From NCBI GenBank assembly GCA_900545085.1, contig UQXU01000009.1, forward strand, positions 1 through 38,550: a stretch of 38,550 nucleotides of DNA. The letters are read 5' to 3'. The notes under the pieces are model-generated. The model did not search any database. It was not told where the DNA came from and saw only the letters and a program-made list of their open reading frames with translations. Below are positions 33,244 through 38,550 of this stretch, in pieces. A program made the translations under genes and the position numbers. Numbering within the stretch: the first letter of the stretch is position 1; each line of letters begins with the position of its first letter. The DNA is from an uncultured Eubacteriales bacterium (GTDB lineage Bacteria; Bacillota; Clostridia; Christensenellales; Christensenellaceae).

Positions 33244-34004
33244 GAATACTTCTTCAAATTGAATACGACGGAACGGCATATTCGGGCTGGCAGCGTCAAA
33301 AAAACGCTGTTACTGTTCAGGAGGTCATCGAGGATACTCTGACCGGCATAACGGGAGAAAGCGTACACGTGGCGGGCGCAGGGCGGACGGACGCAGGGGT
33401 TCACGCCTTGGGGCAGATGGCGCACTGTGACGTAAAAACAACGATACCGCCGGAGAAAATGTGCTACGTGATGAACAATATACTGCCGCCGGATATACGT
33501 ATAAAAAGCTCGAGAGAGGTCTCGGCAGATTTCCATGTCAGAAAGCACGCAAAAGGCAAGCATTACCGCTATACGATATGCAATGCGGCTCATGCGAGTG
33601 CGATCTACAGGAATATGTCGGCTCATGTACGGATGCCTTTGGATGTGGACGCCATGATCAGAGCCGCCAAGATAATAGAAGGAAAGCACGATTTTAAATG
33701 CTTTCAGGCGGCGGGCTCTCCGATAACGTATACCGTGCGCACAATATTTGCGTTGAGAGTGAGCAGGCGCGGAGATTTCATAGATATTGACGTATACGGC
33801 GATGGCTTTTTATACAATATGGTCAGAATAATCGCAGGTACGCTTATAGATGTGGGGAAGCATAAACAGAATCCGGAATGGGTTCGTGATATACTCGAAA
33901 GCCGGAGCAGACCGGACGCAGGAGCTACGGCTCCGGCGCATGGGCTGACTATGGTTGAGGTTTACTTCGACTTAGAAAAAATGCGCTGCGAGCTTGCAGA
34001 ATAG
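33240..34004 (+). CDS. truA: tRNA pseudouridine38-40 synthase TruA
   Basis: TruA converts uridines at positions 38-40 of the tRNA anticodon stem to pseudouridine. The ATG at 33240 overlaps the ecfT stop and gives MRILLQIEYDGTAYSGWQRQ, the family start, with 254 residues. The catalytic Asp51 lies in GAGRTDAGVHALGQ. Other marks are KHYRYTI and FLYNMVRIIAGTLIDVG near the C-terminus. In many Bacillota truA is followed by rplM-rpsI; here a HAD phosphatase follows. Confidence 0.97.
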   Translation: MRILLQIEYDGTAYSGWQRQKNAVTVQEVIEDTLTGITGESVHVAGAGRTDAGVHALGQMAHCDVKTTIPPEKMCYVMNNILPPDIRIKSSREVSADFHVRKHAKGKHYRYTICNAAHASAIYRNMSAHVRMPLDVDAMIRAAKIIEGKHDFKCFQAAGSPITYTVRTIFALRVSRRGDFIDIDVYGDGFLYNMVRIIAGTLIDVGKHKQNPEWVRDILESRSRPDAGATAPAHGLTMVEVYFDLEKMRCELAE

Positions 34005-34033
34005 AGTCAGGCAAAAATGAGATTGAGGGTAAG

Positions 34034-34687
34034 ATGAAATACGTTTTTTGGGATCTGGATGGAACTCTGATGGACAGCAAGCCGGGGCTGTTTTGGGCAT
34101 TTGAAAAAATGTTTGAAAAGCTAGGCAGAGCGGTTCCCCCCGAGAGCACAATGAAACTGGGACTGGGGCCGCCTTTGAGATACACCGTGAGTGAGTATTT
34201 TAAATTCCCGGAGGAGCAGATTGACGAGGCTATAGTTACTTTCCGTTCGAATTACAATGGCGAGGGACTGCGGATGAGCGAGGTATATCCGGGAGTGGCG
34301 GAGTGCGGAGAGACCGTGAAAAATCTCGGCGGCAAAAACTACATAGCAACTCTTAAGCCTCAGCCTCAGGCGGACGCGATAATAGGGGTTCACGCTGAGC
34401 TTGAGAACATGATGTCAGGGCAGTGGGGCGCGGCAGAGAATCTGGGCCGAGACAGCAAGATAGGAGTCCTGCGCGCCGCTCTGGACGAGCTGAGAGCTGA
34501 GCCGGAGGATTGTATAATGATCGGAGATCGCTCCTCTGATATTACTTCCGCTAATGAGCTCGGGCTGACGAGCATCGCCGTGCTGTACGGCTATGGCGAG
34601 GAGGACGAGATGCGCGGCTGCGGCGCGGATTATGTAGTTCAAAACACTCAGGAGCTGAAGGAGCTGCTGGAAAAAATCGTGGGATAG
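34034..34687 (+). CDS. HAD-family phosphatase, phosphoglycolate phosphatase-like
   Basis: A 217-residue haloacid-dehalogenase-fold hydrolase of subfamily I with a helical cap. Motif I is FWDLDGTL with Asp7 (nucleophile) and Asp9; motif II is the ATLKPQ stretch; motif III is the Lys of SKIGVL; motif IV is MIGDRSSDI. It resembles PGP/Gph and PpaX-type phosphatases, but the substrate cannot be inferred. It begins 29 bases after truA and ends five bases before tmk, so it is probably cotranscribed with both. Confidence 0.85.
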   Translation: MKYVFWDLDGTLMDSKPGLFWAFEKMFEKLGRAVPPESTMKLGLGPPLRYTVSEYFKFPEEQIDEAIVTFRSNYNGEGLRMSEVYPGVAECGETVKNLGGKNYIATLKPQPQADAIIGVHAELENMMSGQWGAAENLGRDSKIGVLRAALDELRAEPEDCIMIGDRSSDITSANELGLTSIAVLYGYGEEDEMRGCGADYVVQNTQELKELLEKIVG

Positions 34688-34692
34688 CGCTT

Positions 34693-35325
34693 ATGAGAGG
34701 ATTATTTATCACATTTGAAGGGGTAGACGGCTGCGGAAAGAGTACGCAGATGAGTCTGCTGAGCGAATATCTGTCCGAAAAAGGCATTGACGCAGTGCTC
34801 ACACGTGAACCGGGGGGCTGTCCTATCTCTGAGAAAATACGTGAAATACTGCTCAGCAAGGAGAGCGGGGAGATGACGGATTATACCGAGGCTATGCTGT
34901 ACGCGGCGGCGAGGGTTCAGCATATAGACGAAATTATACTGCCCTCTGTTCAAAACGGCAGTGTTGTGCTGTGCGACAGATATATTGACAGCTCCGTGGC
35001 TTATCAGGCCTATGGCAGAGGTTTAGGGCTGGATACAGTAATGCAGATAAACAGATATGCGGCTGAGAAATGTATGCCGGATTATACGCTGATGTTTGAT
35101 GTTTCACCTGAGCTTGCTTTCGAGAGGATGCAGCCCAGAAGCTCGCAGGACAGGCTGGAAAGCAGCGGAGCGGATTTTTTTTCCAGAGTATACAGAGGCT
35201 TTAAGGAGCAGGCTGAGCGTGAGGAACGGATAATTATAATAGATGCGTCAGGCTCGATGGAAGAGACGAGGAAAGAGCTCTGCCGCTTTGCGGATGAATT
35301 TATACTTCCGCGCTACGGGCTATGA
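34693..35325 (+). CDS. tmk: Thymidylate kinase
   Basis: Tmk phosphorylates dTMP to dTDP for DNA synthesis. The 210 residues show the P-loop GVDGCGKST (10-18), TREPGGCP (38-45), CDRYIDSSVAYQ with the DRY motif at 95-97, and a LID region PRSSQDRLESSG. The gene overlaps holB at its end (ATGATGA). tmk-holB-ricT is the common Bacillota order, here without the small yaaQ and yaaR genes sometimes between tmk and holB. Confidence 0.97.
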   Translation: MRGLFITFEGVDGCGKSTQMSLLSEYLSEKGIDAVLTREPGGCPISEKIREILLSKESGEMTDYTEAMLYAAARVQHIDEIILPSVQNGSVVLCDRYIDSSVAYQAYGRGLGLDTVMQINRYAAEKCMPDYTLMFDVSPELAFERMQPRSSQDRLESSGADFFSRVYRGFKEQAEREERIIIIDASGSMEETRKELCRFADEFILPRYGL

Positions 35326-36236
35326 TGAATATAAAAGCGATTGCGGAACGAATGCCTCAGGCTGTGATAATATCGGCGACAGCTCAGGCGGAGGCGCATA
35401 AGACGGCAATGGATATTGTATATGCTGTCTTTTGCCGAAATGGCGTAGGCCGGGACGACTGCAAAATGTGCAAGATGCTGAACGCAGGCGGAATGATAGA
35501 CTATCTGCATATATCAGGAGAGAAAGAGATACCGCTGCCTGAGGTGCGCAAAGTTGCAGATTTAATTAAAAACGCGCCCGTTCAAGGGGAAAAGCGCGTC
35601 GCATATATAGAAGCCGCGCATAAGCTTTCTGAACAAGCGCAAAACTATTTATTAAAGAGCATAGAAGAACCTCCGGACGGCATGTATTTTTTGCTCTCTA
35701 CGGACAATGTAGGAGCGCTTCTGCCTACGATAAGATCGCGCTGTGCAAACATAGCCTTACCGCCGAAGAGCAGGGCGAGGCTCGCCGAGGAATTGCCTAA
35801 TATCAGCAAAGCGGCGATAGCACAGAGCGGCGGGAGCGCGGCGAGAGCTATAGAGCTGGACGGAGACGAGAGTTTCCATGACCGGAGAAAAAAAGCTCTG
35901 GATTTTGTAAGCAGCATAGGCAGGATAAACGCGGTGGCGCTGGCGGAGAAGCTGGAGTCCGGCGATGTGCGCGCGGGCTTGGAGAGCGCGGCGGGAATCC
36001 TGCGGGACGGGCTTATGCTTCGCCTGGGGTTGGAAGAGAACCTGCTCAATCCGGATATGTCGGAAGATATAAGAGAATGTGCGGCTCGCTTTACAAACGA
36101 AGCAATTTGCTATATGATAGAGATACTTATGGAAAAAGCGCGTCTGAAAGAGATAAGCTCGGGCGTGAACAGCAGGCTTTTGTTGGAGGGAGCCGCGCTG
36201 TCTATTTTGGAGGTATACGTAAAATGTCTGACGTGA
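35322..36236 (+). CDS. holB: DNA polymerase III clamp-loader subunit delta'
   Basis: Delta' is a structural part of the clamp loader that puts the sliding clamp on DNA. The 304 residues have a degenerate P-loop (ISATAQAEAHKTA), as is normal for this non-ATPase subunit. YIEAAHKLSEQAQNYLLKSIEEPP and the arginine-finger motif TIRSRC follow. The zinc module keeps Cys38, Cys47 and Cys50, but a Leu stands where the fourth Cys is expected, so the metal site may be altered. It overlaps tmk upstream and ricT downstream. Confidence 0.93.
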   Translation: MMNIKAIAERMPQAVIISATAQAEAHKTAMDIVYAVFCRNGVGRDDCKMCKMLNAGGMIDYLHISGEKEIPLPEVRKVADLIKNAPVQGEKRVAYIEAAHKLSEQAQNYLLKSIEEPPDGMYFLLSTDNVGALLPTIRSRCANIALPPKSRARLAEELPNISKAAIAQSGGSAARAIELDGDESFHDRRKKALDFVSSIGRINAVALAEKLESGDVRAGLESAAGILRDGLMLRLGLEENLLNPDMSEDIRECAARFTNEAICYMIEILMEKARLKEISSGVNSRLLLEGAALSILEVYVKCLT

Positions 36237-37159
36237 TAGGCGTTCGATTTAAAAAAGCGGGTAAGGTGTACTACTTTGCACCCGGAGAGGAAGAATTCGC
36301 GGTAGGCGACGGAGTAATTGTCGAAACAGTGCGGGGAGTTGAATTCGGCACTGTAGTCGTAGGCAGAAAAACAGTGGATGACAGCGAGCTCACCAAACCG
36401 CTGCGCGGAGTCAAAAAGAAAGCGGACGAGCATGATTACGCGGTTATAGAAGAAAACAGGCGTCTGGAAAAGCAGGCGTTTGATATATGCAGACAAAAGA
36501 TAGAAAAGCACAATTTGGAAATGAAGCTCATTAACGTGGAGTATACGTTCGACGCCAGCAAGATAGTATTTCATTTCACGGCAGAGGGCAGAGTTGACTT
36601 CCGTGAGCTGGTTAAAGACTTGGCAGGAGTATTCAAGACGAGAATAGAGCTGAGGCAGATAGGCGTGCGCGACGAGACTAAAATGCTCGGAGGGCTGGGC
36701 CCGTGCGGCCGCCCGGCGTGCTGCTCCGCTTTTCTCGGAGATTTTCAGCCGGTATCTATAAAAATGGCGAAGGAGCAGAACTTGTCTCTCTCTCCGACTA
36801 AGATAAGCGGACTTTGCGGAAGATTGATGTGCTGTCTGAATTATGAGCATGAGTATTATGAAGAATTGCAGAAGGTTCTGCCTCGTGTAGGCAGCGATGT
36901 CAAAACGCCTGACGGTGTGGGGACGGTAATAGGCCAAAGTGCGCTCAAGCAGCTCGTGCGCGTGCGCATCGTCACGGAGGACGGCACGGCTGAGGCGCGG
37001 GAATATTCGGTTGACGATGTGACGCCGGAGCCCAAAAAAAAGCGGGAGAAGCAGCCCGAAAAGAGCGAAAAGCAGAAGAAAGACAAAGAAAAAGAAAAAA
37101 ATAATGATGTTCAGGAAGGACAGGAGCAGCAGGAAGAAAAGGCTCAGGCCGCGGAATAA
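36224..37159 (+). CDS. ricT: RicT (YaaT), PSP1-domain iron-sulfur protein
   Basis: RicT with RicA and RicF forms the Y-complex, which carries iron-sulfur clusters and promotes RNase Y-dependent mRNA maturation, sporulation and competence in Bacillus. The 311 residues contain the PSP1 domain and cysteines 161, 166, 167, 198, 203 and 204 (GPCGRPACC and GLCGRLMCC). After residue 275 the tail is a Lys/Glu/Gln-rich low-complexity stretch. The ATG at 36224 (MSDVIGVRFKKAGK) follows GGAGG by ten bases; the frame is open further upstream inside holB, but that part shows no similarity to the family. Confidence 0.94.
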   Translation: MSDVIGVRFKKAGKVYYFAPGEEEFAVGDGVIVETVRGVEFGTVVVGRKTVDDSELTKPLRGVKKKADEHDYAVIEENRRLEKQAFDICRQKIEKHNLEMKLINVEYTFDASKIVFHFTAEGRVDFRELVKDLAGVFKTRIELRQIGVRDETKMLGGLGPCGRPACCSAFLGDFQPVSIKMAKEQNLSLSPTKISGLCGRLMCCLNYEHEYYEELQKVLPRVGSDVKTPDGVGTVIGQSALKQLVRVRIVTEDGTAEAREYSVDDVTPEPKKKREKQPEKSEKQKKDKEKEKNNDVQEGQEQQEEKAQAAE

Positions 37160-37184
37160 ATTATCGTTTGATATTTAAATACTT

Positions 37185-37219
37185 AAAAGATGCGCTTTAT
37201 ACGACGGCGCATCTTTTTT
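37185..37219. terminator. Bidirectional terminator between ricT and spmB
   Basis: AAGATGCGC (37187-37195) pairs with GCGCATCTT (37207-37215). It is flanked by A residues on the left and a T run on the right, so it can serve both the plus-strand ricT operon and the minus-strand spmAB transcript. Confidence 0.88.
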
Positions 37220-37279
37220 GTTAAAGAAGAGGGCGCAATCCGGTCATTGTATAGAACATGCGCTCTGAAATGTAATTGC

Positions 37280-37792
37280 TTAGAAAAATAAATTAACTAA
37301 TATGCACGAGCACACTATGCCGCATATGTCTGTAAACAGAGCGACGGGAATTATATACCGCGTTTTAGAAAGCCCTACGCTGCCGAGATAAACAGAAGTT
37401 GTATAAAAGAGAGTTTCGGAACTGCCCATAAATACAGACGCGACGCGGCCGGCGTAGCTGTCTGCGCCTGCTGTAGAGTAGAGAGCGCTCAAAAGCCCTA
37501 TGCTGGCGCCGCCTGAAAACGGGCGCATCAGAGCGAGAGGGATTATCTCAGTGGGGACGCTCGAACCGACGACGGTACATATGGCCGCGCTGAGAATCTC
37601 AAAGCCGCCTCCGGCTGAGAATATGTCCACTGCGAAAATCATGGCTACAATATACGGCAGAATGCGAAGAGCGACGGAAAGTCCTTTTCTCGCGCCTTTT
37701 ATAAAACTTTCGAAAACGTCGATTTTATGCACTGTACCGTATATTAATACAACGGCGATGAATACAGGCAGTGCGTATTCGGCTATATTCAT
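37280..37792 (-). CDS. spmB: Spore maturation protein SpmB
   Basis: SpmB, with SpmA, is required for normal dehydration of the spore core in Bacillus. The 170-residue membrane protein starts MNIAEYALPVFIAVVLIYGTVHKIDVFESFIKGAR. It carries the nucleoside-recognition (Gate) pattern PLALMRPFSGGASIGLLSAL and SSETLFYTTSVYLGS, with several hydrophobic segments. The start at 37792 overlaps the spmA stop (ATGA). The frame remains open farther upstream inside spmA, but those residues lack the family pattern. Confidence 0.95.
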   Translation of the reverse strand: MNIAEYALPVFIAVVLIYGTVHKIDVFESFIKGARKGLSVALRILPYIVAMIFAVDIFSAGGGFEILSAAICTVVGSSVPTEIIPLALMRPFSGGASIGLLSALYSTAGADSYAGRVASVFMGSSETLFYTTSVYLGSVGLSKTRYIIPVALFTDICGIVCSCILVNLFF

Positions 37793-38379
37793 ATGCCGCG
37801 CCTCGTGCAGAAGCGGCGCGCGAGAGACGCCAGAGAAACTCCGATTATTGCAGTTATCAGTGTGGCTAAAAACGCAGGAAGAACGATGTCTGCGGGTGAG
37901 GCGCTGCCCGCGGCTGCCCGCACGCTTATTATAGTCAGCGGGAGTAGCTGTACAGAGCAAGTATTAAGTATAATAAACATGCACATATCGTGGCTGGGGA
38001 GGGTATTATGATTGTTCTCCTCCTGCATGGCCTGCATTGCAGCAAGTCCGAATGGGGTAGCGGCGTTCCCCATGCCGAGCATATTTGCGACGAGATTGAG
38101 CGTAATGAGGCTTATGGCGCGGCTTTTTTGCTTTAAACCACGGAAAAGCAGCCTCACGAGCCGCTCTGCTCGCTGAGAAAGCGCGCGTATCGCCCCTGAA
38201 TCTTCAAGAATCTGAAGCAGACCCAGCCACAGAGCGTACACTCCTATCAGGCTGAGCGCGAATGCGGCGGCGTCTTGTGCGCTGGACATTATCGCGGAGG
38301 ACAGCTCATCTGCTCTGCCGCTGAGCAATCCTAGAGTTATCCCTATGCTTATCAATGCAGCCCATATATACTTGACCAT
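37789..38379 (-). CDS. spmA: Spore maturation protein SpmA
   Basis: Partner of SpmB. The 196-residue membrane protein has the Gate-type pattern LNLVANMLGMGNAATPFGLAAMQAM and the following MCMFIILNTCSVQLLPLTIISVRAAAGSASP. Several membrane segments are visible, beginning with the N-terminal IWAALISIGITLGLLSG. A GGAGG site lies before the ATG on the minus strand. The presence of this pair is the main evidence that the organism can form endospores. No forespore or mother-cell promoter could be confirmed in the 170 bases upstream. Confidence 0.96.
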   Translation of the reverse strand: MVKYIWAALISIGITLGLLSGRADELSSAIMSSAQDAAAFALSLIGVYALWLGLLQILEDSGAIRALSQRAERLVRLLFRGLKQKSRAISLITLNLVANMLGMGNAATPFGLAAMQAMQEENNHNTLPSHDMCMFIILNTCSVQLLPLTIISVRAAAGSASPADIVLPAFLATLITAIIGVSLASLARRFCTRRGI

Positions 38380-38474
38380 AAGTTATCCTCCAGTAAAAAT
38401 TTAGTAATTTTATGAAATTTATGAGAAATTTTTCTATTTTAGACGATTAAATAAATAAATTTGTAACAATTAGC

Positions 38475-38503
38475 TTGACAATGTAAAGTAATTCCAATAT
38501 ACT
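38475..38503 (+). promoter_or_regulatory. Promoter reading off the right edge
   Basis: TTGACA (38475-38480), 17 bases, TATACT (38498-38503). Its transcript starts near 38510 and leaves the window, so the gene it serves is not visible. It is divergent from spmA. The rest of 38380-38550 is AT-rich with no other recognisable feature. Confidence 0.7.
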
Positions 38504-38550
38504 ATATTTATGTAAATTGATAATTTTCGGACAAAATCCGTTTTGATTTC

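Noticed and set aside
36077..36223. Extra 49 residues at the N-terminus of RicT
   Set aside because: This part lies wholly inside holB in another frame and has no similarity to RicT; MSDVIGVRFKK at 36224 follows a good ribosome-binding site.
37793..37960. Extra 56 residues at the N-terminus of SpmB
   Set aside because: It lies inside spmA, is basic and non-hydrophobic, and is unlike SpmB. The overlap start at 37792 fits the family.
38462..38487. TGTAAC ... TGTAAA pair near the right edge as another WalR-type box
   Set aside because: The hexamers are 20 bases apart instead of 11, so they do not form the expected direct repeat.
1..38550. CRISPR arrays, insertion sequences, prophage or defence genes
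   Set aside because: No regularly spaced repeats, transposase motifs, terminal inverted repeats or phage-type genes were seen on either strand.

Overview
This window looks like a chromosomal segment from a Gram-positive, endospore-forming bacterium of the Bacillota, most likely class Clostridia. The basis is gene order and gene types: smc-ftsY-ylxM-ffh-rpsP-khpA-rimM-trmD, one merged S10-spc-alpha ribosomal cluster with rpoA inside it, zinc-type S14, L36 and S4, an EcfA/EcfT-truA block after rplQ, tmk-holB-ricT, and spmA-spmB. I cannot name a genus from sequence alone. Base composition is intermediate. ATA is a favoured Ile codon in moderately expressed genes, while the ribosomal genes use ATC far more.

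Layout. Positions 1-39 hold the 5' half of a tRNA-Thr gene (minus strand), divergent from smc. Positions 203-9499 are a chromosome-maintenance, protein-targeting and ribosome-maturation block: smc, ftsY, ylxM, ffh, rpsP, khpA, rimM, trmD and a purine nucleoside phosphorylase. Positions 9500-13800 are an accessory cell-envelope island: a secreted NlpC/P60 hydrolase preceded by OmpR-type direct-repeat boxes, then an ECF sigma factor translationally coupled to an RsgI-like membrane anti-sigma factor with two PepSY domains. Positions 13890-30630 are the ribosomal supercluster, entered through a structured leader of about 210 nt. A second promoter and a second structured spacer lie around rpmJ/rpsM, and a NUDIX gene is inserted between infA and rpmJ. 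Positions 30696-34004 encode a single-chain double ATPase of an ECF vitamin transporter, its EcfT, and TruA. Positions 34034-37159 encode a HAD phosphatase, Tmk, the clamp-loader delta' subunit and RicT. A bidirectional terminator separates these from the convergent spmAB spore-maturation pair on the minus strand. A good promoter reads off the right edge.

Nearly everything is core machinery in a familiar order. The parts that depart from the usual order, or hold structure that the genes do not explain, are the envelope-sensing island (9500-13800), the S10 leader RNA (13930-14130), the rpmJ-rpsM spacer RNA (27317-27593), the NUDIX insertion (26556-27059), the fused EcfA protein, and a small interrupted reading frame after smc. 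Several starts were set downstream of the longest open frame because promoters or ribosome-binding sites exclude the longer version (ylxM, the NlpC/P60 gene, rplE, adk, infA, the NUDIX gene, ecfT, truA, ricT, spmB). No mobile element, CRISPR array or phage gene was seen.
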